The notes under the pieces were generated by a model. That model saw nothing but the letters and a program-made list of their open reading frames with translations. It ran no database searches and was not told the origin of the DNA. Shown here piece by piece: positions 28,183-36,234 of a stretch of 64,000 bases of DNA; the first letter of the stretch is position 1; every line of letters begins with the position of its first letter. This stretch comes from Alphaproteobacteria bacterium (GTDB lineage: Bacteria; Pseudomonadota; Alphaproteobacteria; Sphingomonadales; Sphingomonadaceae): assembly GCA_030426245.1 (NCBI GenBank), contig JAUHYZ010000008.1, positions 19,218-83,217 on the forward strand, written 5' to 3'. A program made the position numbers and the translations under genes.

Positions 28183-28599
28183 ATGGGTGCAGTCAATTTG
28201 CCGGCAGTGTTTCTGGGCGCTGCCGTGTTCTTCGCAATCGGCGCTCTGTGGTACGGGCCGTTCTTCGGCAAGGCCTGGCGGGAGCTCAGCGGCATCAGCG
28301 AAGAAATGCGTAAGGCTGGGCCGCAGGCAGGGCAGAACCCCGTCTGGCTGATCATGCTGCTGGCGTTCCTGTTCGAACTGCTGATCTGCGTCATGTTCGG
28401 CCATATGCTGGCACGCACAACTCCGCCGCCGCATGTGGTGATGATGATGGCTGGCGGCTTCGGTATCTCGATCATGGCGCCGGCGATCGGTATCAATTAT
28501 CTGTTCCAGATGCGGCCTGGCAAGCTCTTCGCGATCGACGCGGGCTATTTCATTGTCGGAATGTTGGCCGTTGGCGGCGTGTTCGTGGCGCTTGGCTGA
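28183..28599 (+). CDS. DUF1761 family membrane protein
   Basis: 138 residues with four hydrophobic segments (LPAVFLGAAVFFAIGALWYG; VWLIMLLAFLFELLICVMFG; VVMMMAGGFGISIMAPAIG; a C-terminal FIVGMLAVGGVFVAL). The WYGPFFGKAWRELSG segment after helix 1 is typical of DUF1761. It is an inner-membrane protein of unknown function. The start at 28183 is an ATG with GAGGAGGG about 5 bases upstream. It converges on the potassium channel gene with 6 bases between stops. Confidence 0.8.
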   Translation: MGAVNLPAVFLGAAVFFAIGALWYGPFFGKAWRELSGISEEMRKAGPQAGQNPVWLIMLLAFLFELLICVMFGHMLARTTPPPHVVMMMAGGFGISIMAPAIGINYLFQMRPGKLFAIDAGYFIVGMLAVGGVFVALG

Positions 28600-28605
28600 A
28601 CCGGC

Positions 28606-29673
28606 TCAAGGCGTCGTTGCCTTTCCATTGCCGTTCTTGCCTTCGTCCGTGGGCAGGATTTCCACGACGACATCGCCTGTCTGAAGTTTCTTGGCTTCGT
28701 CTTCCCAATAACCGAAGGCGATGCCATCGCGGTAGACCCTGAGCCCGAGGCCGCCTGAGGCAAGGTCTTTGAGGCCCTGGCCCACTTCTTCCGCCATTAC
28801 GGGCCTTTCGACCAGCTGGACCCGGCCGGAAATCGAAGCGAGATCCGCCAGATAATCCGAAACATGGGCCCCTTGCGCGGAACCGGCCAGCAGCAGGCCT
28901 GTAAAGTGCACCGGGTTGATGACATTGTCGGCCCCGGCCTGGCGGGCCAGGATCTCGTTGTCTTCCGCCCGCACGACCACGCTGATCGGCACGTTGGGCG
29001 CGAGATGACGCACGGTGAGCACAATCAGGATCGACGTATCGTCGCGCCCGGCCGAAACCAGCACGGCGCTGGCCTTGTCGATCCGGACCGCCATCAGGCT
29101 TTCATCCCGCCCGGCATCGGCGCACATCACATTGCAGCCCAGGTCCTCCGCCAGTTGGAGACGCTGGGCGCTGGAATCCATGACCACGATGGTACTGGGA
29201 TCGGTGCCGCGCTCGATCAGTTCATTGACCGCTTCCGATCCGCTGACGCCGAAGCCCAGCACGACTAGATGGCCGGAAAGCTGCTGCTGAATGCGGGACA
29301 TGCGGAACTTCTCCCAACTGCGCTTGATAATGAAGTTATAGGCTGTGCCGATAAATATGAAGATCACCGCGAAGCGGATCGGCGTAACGATTGCGGCTTC
29401 CACCAGGCGCGACCGGTCGCTGATCGGCGCAATGTCGCCAAAGCCTGTCGTGGTGATGGAGATCATCGTGAAATAGACGACATCCAGGAAGCTGACATGC
29501 CCGTCATGCGCATCCACCAGCCCGTCACGGTCCCAATAATGGATCAGGATCACCAGGAAGATGAGCGCCAGCGCGGCGCTGAGGCGTATGCCGAGATCGG
29601 CCCAAACGGGGACGTGAACTGCCCGCTTCAGAGGCTGGAAGCGCCTCAGGCCGGGTTTCTTCTTCCCGTTCAC
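28606..29673 (-). CDS. Potassium channel protein with TrkA-N/TrkA-C (RCK) domain
   Basis: 355 residues. Two membrane helices (LSAALALIFLVILIHYW; VTPIRFAVIFIFIGTAYN) flank a pore loop with the filter TTTGFGDIAP (about 75-84). A cytoplasmic RCK domain follows with a nucleotide-binding GFGVSGSEAVNELI motif and a conserved acidic VVMDSS strand. A C-terminal TrkA-C part (LRVYRDGIAFGYWEDE) ends the protein. This is a 2-TM ligand-gated K+ channel of the MthK/Kch type, probably a homotetramer. GFGD instead of GYGD is common in bacteria. Its start overlaps the surE stop by four bases (ATGA). Confidence 0.88.
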   Translation of the reverse strand: MNGKKKPGLRRFQPLKRAVHVPVWADLGIRLSAALALIFLVILIHYWDRDGLVDAHDGHVSFLDVVYFTMISITTTGFGDIAPISDRSRLVEAAIVTPIRFAVIFIFIGTAYNFIIKRSWEKFRMSRIQQQLSGHLVVLGFGVSGSEAVNELIERGTDPSTIVVMDSSAQRLQLAEDLGCNVMCADAGRDESLMAVRIDKASAVLVSAGRDDTSILIVLTVRHLAPNVPISVVVRAEDNEILARQAGADNVINPVHFTGLLLAGSAQGAHVSDYLADLASISGRVQLVERPVMAEEVGQGLKDLASGGLGLRVYRDGIAFGYWEDEAKKLQTGDVVVEILPTDEGKNGNGKATTP

Positions 29674-30419
29674 TGGTACCGTTCTGCCAGGGCGCCGATG
29701 GCCGAATGATCGGTGAGATCGACCTGCAGCGGGGTGACGGAGATATAGCCTTCACTGACGGCTTCCAGATCCGTGCCGTGATCCAGCGTGTGCTCGACAT
29801 CTTCCAGGCCGAACCAGAAATAGGGCCGGCCTCTCGGGTCCTTGCTTTCGACCAGAGAGCCGCGCGCATAATCGTGAAAACCCTGGCGGACCACGCGAAT
29901 GCCGCGGACTTCATCCGCCGGCCGGCAAGGAAAATTGACGTTGATCAGGGTGCGCTTTGCCCGCGTCATTTCCAGCAGCGGCTGCAGCACGTCGGCTGCC
30001 CATGTTTCGGCCGCGGCAAAGCTGCGTTTGTCGCCGCGCATTGCCTGGCTCAGGGCAATGGCGGGTATGCCCGCCAGTGCGCCTTCCATCGCCGCGGAGA
30101 TCGTACCGGAATAGGTGATGTCGTCACCCAGGTTCTCGCCTGCATTGATGCCGGAGATCACCAGGTCGGGCGGCGTGTCGAACAGTTTGCGCAAGGCCAG
30201 GTTGACGGCATCGGTGGGCGTGCCGGTCACGGCGAAGCGCCGATGCCCGAAGTCCTGCAGACGCACCGGCATATGCAGCGTCAGCGAATGGCCGGCGCCC
30301 GATTGCTCTTCCGCCGGGGCGCAAACGGTCACATCGTCGCTCAGCTGGCGAGCGACCTCTTCGAGCAGCTTGAGCCCCGGGGCATGGATACCGTCGTCAT
30401 TGGTCAGCAGGATGCGCAT
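29670..30419 (-). CDS. surE: 5'/3'-nucleotidase SurE
   Basis: Hydrolyses nucleoside 5'- and 3'-monophosphates, with a link to stationary-phase survival. The 249-residue protein begins with the metal-binding MRILLTNDDGIHAPG. It has APAEEQSGAGHSLTL and SGINAGENLGDDITYSGTI, whose Asp and Asn residues complete the site. It lies about 80 bases after serS and overlaps the channel gene. Many proteobacteria place surE by pcm-nlpD-rpoS instead; here it follows serS, as in other alphaproteobacteria. Confidence 0.95.
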   Translation of the reverse strand: MRILLTNDDGIHAPGLKLLEEVARQLSDDVTVCAPAEEQSGAGHSLTLHMPVRLQDFGHRRFAVTGTPTDAVNLALRKLFDTPPDLVISGINAGENLGDDITYSGTISAAMEGALAGIPAIALSQAMRGDKRSFAAAETWAADVLQPLLEMTRAKRTLINVNFPCRPADEVRGIRVVRQGFHDYARGSLVESKDPRGRPYFWFGLEDVEHTLDHGTDLEAVSEGYISVTPLQVDLTDHSAIGALAERYQ

Positions 30420-30500
30420 AGGACCGCCTGTATCCCTTCTTAGCCAGTGTGAAACAAGTTCGGCATGGCGGCGACGGGGCAGCTTTCCACGCCCGCGTTG

Positions 30501-31781
30501 TCAATCGGCGGGCACCAGCCGGGTGATCCCGCCCATATAGGGGTGCAGCGCGGCGGGTACGTCCACGCTGCCGTCTTCCTGCTGGTAATTCTCCAGCACC
30601 GCCACCAGCGTGCGGCCCACGGCCAGCCCCGAACCGTTCAGCGTGTGGACGAAGGCTGTGCCCTTCTGCCCTTCCGGGCGGTAGCGGGTGTTCATCCGGC
30701 GCGCCTGATAGTCGCCGCACCAGGAAATGCTGGATATCTCGCGATAGGCGCCCTGTCCGGGCAGCCAGACTTCGAGGTCGAAGGTCTTCTTCGCCGTCGC
30801 GCCCATATCGCCGGAGCAGAGCAGCATCTTGCGATAAGGCAGCTCCAGTGCCTCCAATATGCCTTCGGCGGAACGCACCATGTGCTCATGCTCCGCTTCC
30901 CAGTCATCGGGGCGGCAGATGCAGACCAGCTCGACCTTCTCGAACTGGTGCTGGCGGATGAAGCCGCGCGTATCCTTGCCGGCGGCACCCGCTTCGCTTC
31001 GGAAGCAGGGGGTCAGCGCAGTCATGCGCAAGGGCCGGGCAAGCTCGTCCAGGATCTGGCCCTGTACTGCATTGGTCAGGCTGACTTCCGCCGTGGGGAT
31101 CAGCCAGCGGCCATCGGTCGTCTTGAACAGATCCTCGGCGAATTTGGGCAATTGGCCGGTGCCGAACACCGCGTCGTCCTTCACCAGCAGCGGCGGCATG
31201 CATTCGGTATAGCCGTTTTCGCCCGATTGCCGGTCGAGCATGAACTGCCCGATGGCCCGTTCCAGCCGAGCCATCTGCCCGCGCAGGAAAGTGAAGCGCG
31301 CGCCGGAAATCAGTGCGCCGGTTTCGAAGTCAAGGCCCAGCACCGGGCCGATATCGGCATGTTCCTGCGGATCGAAGGAAAAGCTGCGCTGATCGCCCCA
31401 GCGCGAGACCTCGATATTGCCGTCCTCGTCCTCGCCGATGGGAACGGCGCCGTCGGGGATATTGGGCAGGCCGGCCAGCAAATCGTCCAGCTGTGCGCCC
31501 AGAGTGCGCTCTTCTTCCTCCAGCGCGGGCAGAGCCTGCTTCAGCTCGGCGACTTCGGCCTTCAGGCTCTCCGCAGTATCCGTGTCGCCCTTGCCCATGG
31601 CAGCGCCGATCGCCTTGGAGGCTTCGTTGCGGCGGCTTTGCGCTTCCTGCATGCGCGTGGAAACCTCGCGCCGTTTCGCGTCGAGCTCTAGGATCGCGGC
31701 CGACGCGGGCTCGGCGCCGCGCTTGGCCAGGCCGGCATCGAATTCAGCCGGATTTTCGCGGATGTATCGCAGGTCATGCAT
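30501..31781 (-). CDS. serS: Serine--tRNA ligase
   Basis: Charges tRNA-Ser. The 426-residue class II synthetase has the N-terminal coiled-coil arm that grips the long variable arm ([18 protein letters not shown], about 36-53 and onward). The catalytic core shows [10 protein letters not shown], motif 2 ([20 protein letters not shown]), [13 protein letters not shown] and motif 3 ([20 protein letters not shown]). It is complete and is the first gene of a probable serS-surE-channel unit. Confidence 0.97.
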   Translation of the reverse strand: MHDLRYIRENPAEFDAGLAKRGAEPASAAILELDAKRREVSTRMQEAQSRRNEASKAIGAAMGKGDTDTAESLKAEVAELKQALPALEEEERTLGAQLDDLLAGLPNIPDGAVPIGEDEDGNIEVSRWGDQRSFSFDPQEHADIGPVLGLDFETGALISGARFTFLRGQMARLERAIGQFMLDRQSGENGYTECMPPLLVKDDAVFGTGQLPKFAEDLFKTTDGRWLIPTAEVSLTNAVQGQILDELARPLRMTALTPCFRSEAGAAGKDTRGFIRQHQFEKVELVCICRPDDWEAEHEHMVRSAEGILEALELPYRKMLLCSGDMGATAKKTFDLEVWLPGQGAYREISSISWCGDYQARRMNTRYRPEGQKGTAFVHTLNGSGLAVGRTLVAVLENYQQEDGSVDVPAALHPYMGGITRLVPAD

Positions 31782-31858
31782 GGGGCGCGGCTATGCCGAT
31801 TTGGCCAGTTGCTGGCAAGGTAAGTTGTTGGCGGCAGCGCCCGTAATATTCGCCCGGA

Positions 31859-32050
31859 CTATTCCGCCTTGCAGGTACTGATGCCCAGCAGCGAATAGAG
31901 CCCGCATGTGCGGAATATCCCGGTCGCCAGCGGTATCAGGCCCAGCCAGCCCCAGGGCGTCTTCGGCCCCACGAATACGAGCGCTATCAACACAAGGCCC
32001 ACGATAATCCGTATGATGCGGTCCGCGCCGCCGACATTTGTCTTGAACAT
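31859..32050 (-). CDS. DUF2892 family small membrane protein
   Basis: 63 residues beginning MFKTNVGGADRIIRIIVG, the typical DUF2892 (YgaP C-terminal-like) opening. Two membrane helices follow (IVGLVLIALVFVG; WGWLGLIPLATGIFRT), then a short tail with CGLYSLLGISTCKAE. A good ribosome binding site (GGAGAGGAG) precedes the ATG. In YgaP this domain anchors a rhodanese; here it stands alone and the function is unknown. Confidence 0.85.
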   Translation of the reverse strand: MFKTNVGGADRIIRIIVGLVLIALVFVGPKTPWGWLGLIPLATGIFRTCGLYSLLGISTCKAE

Positions 32051-32110
32051 CGGTTCTTCTCCTCTCCAAGCCTTTTAGGCAGGCGGATCATGACACGGCA
32101 TTGATTGGGG

Positions 32111-33553
32111 TCAATGTCCGTGCGCCATCGCCCGCTCGGGCGAAGCGGGGCGCCGCCGCATGTTCCTGCCGGCAAGGTAGAAGTGGAAGGCCGGCCATGT
32201 GGTCAGCGCCATGCTGGCCATCATTACCCATTGGGTGGAATTCGCCAGCGCACTCTTGCAGGCCGCGTCAAGCGCGGCAGCCGCGCCTGCGGGGGCTTGC
32301 CCCCCGGGACAGGCGGCCATGAAGCCTCCGGGCGCGAAATCGCCGAACTGGACCGCTGCGATCAGATCGTTGGCCGCGCCGGCAACCAGCGGGCCGATGC
32401 TGTGGCCGACAAGGCCCATGAACATTGTGAGGATCACAACAGCCTTGGCCCGGCCGCCTGGCGCGATGGAATTGTGCAGCACGGTGTAGGACGGCGCCAG
32501 GAACGTGGCGTTAATCAGCGCGCCGAAGAACATGAACGCCACCAGCAGCTGCCATTCCGACTGGGCGAGGGAAATCACATAGGGCACTGCTCCGATCGCT
32601 AACGTGATGCCCGGGAACCACATCAGCCAGCGCATGTCGCGCTGCCCCAGACGCTGGGCGATGATTCCGCCGACAAATGTGGAGATGGAGGCCGGCAACA
32701 TCATGGCCGCAACCAGGATCCAGCCCAGCTCCGTATAGGAAACGGGAAAGCGGCGGACGATATAAGGCCCCAGAAATGTGGAAGTCGGGCTGGTAAAGAC
32801 CGATACCAGCGTCAGCGCGATCACCATCTGCCGCAAGACCGGCGATCGCCACATGGTCGTTGCGACATCCTTGAAGGATACGGCGCCGCTATTTGCGCCG
32901 CCGGTCTCGCTTGCTGCGTCATATCGGCCGCGTTCCGGTTCCTTCACCAGATACCAGGTCATGGCCGCGACGATCAGGCCGGGTAGCCCGACCACGAAGA
33001 AGGCCGCGCGCCATCCCCAATGATCGACAACGGTGCCGCCCACCACCATCCCGATCAGCGATCCGGCTGGAAAGCCGAGCCCGAAGATAGCCAGTGCCTT
33101 GGTGCGCCTGAGTGGCGGATAATAGTCGCTGATCAGGGAATGGGAGGCCGGTAGACAGGCCGCTTCGCCAATACCCACGCCCATGCGGGCGAGGGTCATC
33201 TGGAAGAAATTGACGCAAAGGCCGCTGACGGCGGTCATTACCGACCAGAAGGTGATGCAGATTGTCAGAATGTTGACCCGGTTGCCCTTGTCGGTGACCC
33301 AGGCCATCGGGAAACCGAAGATCAGGGTGACCAGGCTGAAGGCAAAACCGGTGAGGAAACCGATCTGCATGTCGCTCAGCAACAGCTCCTCCTTGATCGG
33401 CTGGGCCAGGATGCTGAAGATCGAACGGTCGACCGAACTGATGAAATAGACGATGAACAGCACGCCCAGCACCAGGGTGGAGGTGCGCAGCTGTTCCGGC
33501 GAAATCTCCGCCGCCGTACCGTCCCCGGTCGATATGGGCTCGCTAACGTTCAA
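32111..33553 (-). CDS. MFS transporter, Spinster-like family
   Basis: About 480 residues with 12 predicted membrane helices. Near the N-terminus are VDRSIFSILAQPIKEELLLSD and an MFS motif A-like WVTDKGNRVNI, then GIGEAACLPASHSLISDYYP, typical of the Spinster-like branch of bacterial MFS carriers. The substrate is unknown (often organic acids or lipids). The natural start is probably a TTG (complement ending at 33553) with GGGAGG six bases upstream. The open frame continues to 33844 but would overlap the divergent phosphorylase gene. It is transcribed away from the nucleotide-salvage operon, about 230 bases separating the starts. Confidence 0.83.
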   Translation of the reverse strand: MNVSEPISTGDGTAAEISPEQLRTSTLVLGVLFIVYFISSVDRSIFSILAQPIKEELLLSDMQIGFLTGFAFSLVTLIFGFPMAWVTDKGNRVNILTICITFWSVMTAVSGLCVNFFQMTLARMGVGIGEAACLPASHSLISDYYPPLRRTKALAIFGLGFPAGSLIGMVVGGTVVDHWGWRAAFFVVGLPGLIVAAMTWYLVKEPERGRYDAASETGGANSGAVSFKDVATTMWRSPVLRQMVIALTLVSVFTSPTSTFLGPYIVRRFPVSYTELGWILVAAMMLPASISTFVGGIIAQRLGQRDMRWLMWFPGITLAIGAVPYVISLAQSEWQLLVAFMFFGALINATFLAPSYTVLHNSIAPGGRAKAVVILTMFMGLVGHSIGPLVAGAANDLIAAVQFGDFAPGGFMAACPGGQAPAGAAAALDAACKSALANSTQWVMMASMALTTWPAFHFYLAGRNMRRRPASPERAMAHGH

Positions 33554-33786
33554 TGCCCGCCTCCCGCAGACACCCGGCCGGGCGCCTGCAAACCTGATAT
33601 GCTGGCCTGCGGCCTTATGCGGGCAGCCAGGCAAAGCGCTTAATGTGTGAAGTATCGCCCTTTGGGGGAGACCGCAATTGCCGATCTTTCGAATGCGTCT
33701 TTGCTGTTGCGCAAGAGAGCGGCTTTCCGCCAATATGAGCGGCAACGAATACAAAACATTGCAGTAATTGACGCGCAGGATGCCGA

Positions 33787-35328
33787 ATGACTGATCCGGT
33801 CCAGGACCACACACAGCCAGGCGACGGGAATGGGGGGCTGGCAATGCTTTCGGTCCGGCGGATCCCGATCGATATGCATCCGGACAACACGGCCTATCTG
33901 CTGCGGCACGGCAATGGCTATTCGGCCGAGCAGTTTCAGGCGCTCCGCAAGATCAGGATTTCGGCGGATGGCTGCGAGATTCTCGCTTCTTTGGGCCTGG
34001 TCGACGATGAGCGGATTGTCGGCCCAGGCGAAATCGGGCTGGGCGAACAGGCGTTTCGCAGGCTCGGGCTGGCAGAGGGCAGCCAGGTCCATATCGAGCA
34101 GGCACGGCCGCCGGCCAGCCTCGAATATGTGCGTCGCAAGATCGACGGCGAGGTTCTCAGCGATAGCGAGGTCTCCGCCATCATCCACGACATCTCCCGC
34201 CATCTTTATTCTCCGATGGAGATCGGTGCGTTCCTTGTCGCTTGTGCCGGTTTCATGAGCACGCAGGAAACGCTCTCCCTGACCCAGGCGATGATCGATG
34301 TCGGCAACCGGCTCCATTGGAATTCGCCGCTGGTGGTGGACAAGCACTGCATCGGCGGCATTCCGGGCAACCGGACTTCGATGATCGTGGTCCCGATTGT
34401 CGCCGCACATGGCCTGATCTGCCCGAAGACATCCTCGCGGGCGATCACCTCCCCGTCGGGCACGGCGGATACGATGGAACTGCTGGCCAATGTCGACCTT
34501 TCCGAAGAGCAGATGTCGAATATCGTCGGGAAGGAAAAGGCAGTGCTCGCCTGGGGAGGAAGGGTGAACCTGTCGCCGGCGGACGATATCCTGATTTCGG
34601 TCGAAAGGCCGCTGCGGCTCGACAGGTTCGAGCAGATGGTTGCATCGATCATGTCCAAGAAGGCATCTGCGGGCTCCACGCATCTGGTCATCGACATCCC
34701 GGTCGGGCCGACCGCGAAGGTCCGCTCGCAAAGCGATGCTGTGCGCCTGCGAAAGCTCTTCGAATATGTTGCGCGGCATCTGGGGATCGAAATCGATGTG
34801 GTCCTGACAGATGGCTCCCAGCCGATCGGGCGAGGAATCGGTCCGGTGCTGGAAGTGCGCGATGTGATGGCCGTGCTGCGCAATGAAGCAGACGCGCCCG
34901 ACGATCTGCGCGACCGTGCCTTGCTGCTGGCGGGGCATGTGCTCGACTTCGATCCGGCGATCGAAGGCGGCAGAGGCTATGCGCGGGCGTTCGAACTGCT
35001 GGCATCCGGCGCGGCTCTGGCAGCGATGGAGCGATTGATCGAAGCTCAGGGGCGCAAGACCGGAAAGCTCGAGCCGGGCACCCTTCGCAAGGAAGTGACA
35101 GCGGGCCAGAATGGACGGGTTGTGAGCATCGATTGTGAACGAATGGCCCGGATCGCACGGCTTGCGGGCGCGCCCATGGATAAGGGCGCCGGCATCGATT
35201 TGTTGCACAAGGTCGGCGCGGAAGTCCGTACCGGTGAGGCGCTCTACCGGATTCACGCGAATACGAAGGCCGGGCTGGGCTTCGCGGCGGATCTGGCCGG
35301 CGAGCGTTCGGGATATGTAATCGGCTGA
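33787..35328 (+). CDS. AMP phosphorylase-type 'thymidine phosphorylase' (type 2 family)
   Basis: 513 residues, longer than ordinary DeoA because of an N-terminal beta domain of about 85 residues, as in archaeal AMP phosphorylases. Core motifs are DKHCIGGIPGNRTSMIVVPI, TSSRAITSPSGTADTME and ASIMSKKASAGSTHLVIDIP. In DeoA the first reads KHSTGG; KHCIGG-PGNR with SSRAITS is the AMP-phosphorylase form. Such enzymes turn a nucleoside 5'-monophosphate plus phosphate into a free base and ribose 1,5-bisphosphate. The stop overlaps the next gene's ATG by one base (TGATG). Annotation pipelines usually call it putative thymidine phosphorylase; the NMP reaction is inferred from motifs and neighbours. Confidence 0.88.
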   Translation: MTDPVQDHTQPGDGNGGLAMLSVRRIPIDMHPDNTAYLLRHGNGYSAEQFQALRKIRISADGCEILASLGLVDDERIVGPGEIGLGEQAFRRLGLAEGSQVHIEQARPPASLEYVRRKIDGEVLSDSEVSAIIHDISRHLYSPMEIGAFLVACAGFMSTQETLSLTQAMIDVGNRLHWNSPLVVDKHCIGGIPGNRTSMIVVPIVAAHGLICPKTSSRAITSPSGTADTMELLANVDLSEEQMSNIVGKEKAVLAWGGRVNLSPADDILISVERPLRLDRFEQMVASIMSKKASAGSTHLVIDIPVGPTAKVRSQSDAVRLRKLFEYVARHLGIEIDVVLTDGSQPIGRGIGPVLEVRDVMAVLRNEADAPDDLRDRALLLAGHVLDFDPAIEGGRGYARAFELLASGAALAAMERLIEAQGRKTGKLEPGTLRKEVTAGQNGRVVSIDCERMARIARLAGAPMDKGAGIDLLHKVGAEVRTGEALYRIHANTKAGLGFAADLAGERSGYVIG

Positions 35329-36227
35329 TGGGCATCGCAGTTTTCGGATTTGCCGAATGTACGGATGAGGCCGGGCGGCTGGCCGATGCGCTGGGCATTG
35401 CGTGCCACGAAATCAGTGTGCATCGCTTTCCCGATGGGGAGAGCCTGGTGCAGGTCGCGCCCGTACCTGCTCCGGAAACCGCGATCCTCTATCGTTCGCT
35501 CGACAATCCCAATGCCAAGCTGGTCGAAATCCTGCTGTCTGCTTCGGCACTTCGCGAAAACGGCGCGCGCCGCATCATCTTGGTCGCGCCCTATCTGGCC
35601 TATATGCGGCAGGACATAGCATTCGAGCCCGGGCAGGCGGTCAGCCAGCGGGTTATCGGAAAGATGCTCGCCGCACATTTCGACGGTTTGTTGACGGTCG
35701 ATCCGCATCTCCACCGGATTCACTCCCTGGCCGAAATCATGCCGGACATCGAAGCAATCAGCATCACTGCGGCGCCAGCTCTGGCGCGTGCGATCGCCAA
35801 GGGTGAGAGCCCGGTGCTGATCGGACCGGACAGCGAATCCCGCCAGTGGGTGGAAGCGATTGCCGATCCATTGGGGCTCGACGTTTTGGTCGGCGCCAAG
35901 CGCCGCAAGGGAGATCGGGCCGTCGAAATCGTCATCGAAAGTATAGAGAAGGTCTCCGCCCGCCCGGCCGTGCTGGTCGACGATGTCATCGCCAGCGGCG
36001 AGACGCTGGCGACCGCAGCGGGCCTGCTGCGCGAAGCCGGGGCCTCCAGGATCGAGGCGCTGGCCACGCATTGCCTGGCGAGCGACGCTGACCTTGCAAG
36101 GCTGCGCGAAGCCGGCATCGAACGAATCCGTTCCAGCGACAGCGTGCCTGGCGCGACTGCTTCGATTTCTCTGGCTTCCTTGCTGGCCGGTGAAATCGTG
36201 GAGCGGGGATGGATCGGTAAAGACTGA
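35328..36227 (+). CDS. Ribose-phosphate pyrophosphokinase (PRPP synthase)-like protein
   Basis: 299 residues, about 15 shorter than housekeeping Prs. It has the two-lobed phosphoribosyltransferase-type fold: APYLAYMRQDIAFEPGQAVS, then the metal/ribose-phosphate motif TVDPHLHRIHSL. A basic flexible loop KRRKGDR and the PRPP loop VLVDDVIASGETLATA follow. This resembles the alternative PRPP-synthase-like proteins that travel with AMP-phosphorylase homologues; a separate housekeeping prs is expected elsewhere. It may make PRPP from ribose 5-phosphate, or handle ribose 1,5-bisphosphate from the upstream enzyme. It is translationally linked to both neighbours (1-base overlap upstream, 7-base gap downstream). 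Confidence 0.85.
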   Translation: MGIAVFGFAECTDEAGRLADALGIACHEISVHRFPDGESLVQVAPVPAPETAILYRSLDNPNAKLVEILLSASALRENGARRIILVAPYLAYMRQDIAFEPGQAVSQRVIGKMLAAHFDGLLTVDPHLHRIHSLAEIMPDIEAISITAAPALARAIAKGESPVLIGPDSESRQWVEAIADPLGLDVLVGAKRRKGDRAVEIVIESIEKVSARPAVLVDDVIASGETLATAAGLLREAGASRIEALATHCLASDADLARLREAGIERIRSSDSVPGATASISLASLLAGEIVERGWIGKD

Positions 36228-36234
36228 GGAAATT

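Noticed and set aside
33640..35256. Long (538-codon) open frame on the minus strand over the AMP phosphorylase gene
   Set aside because: It is antisense to a gene with strong family motifs, has a composition rich in Arg, His and Asp typical of shadow frames in GC-rich DNA, and shows no recognisable domain.
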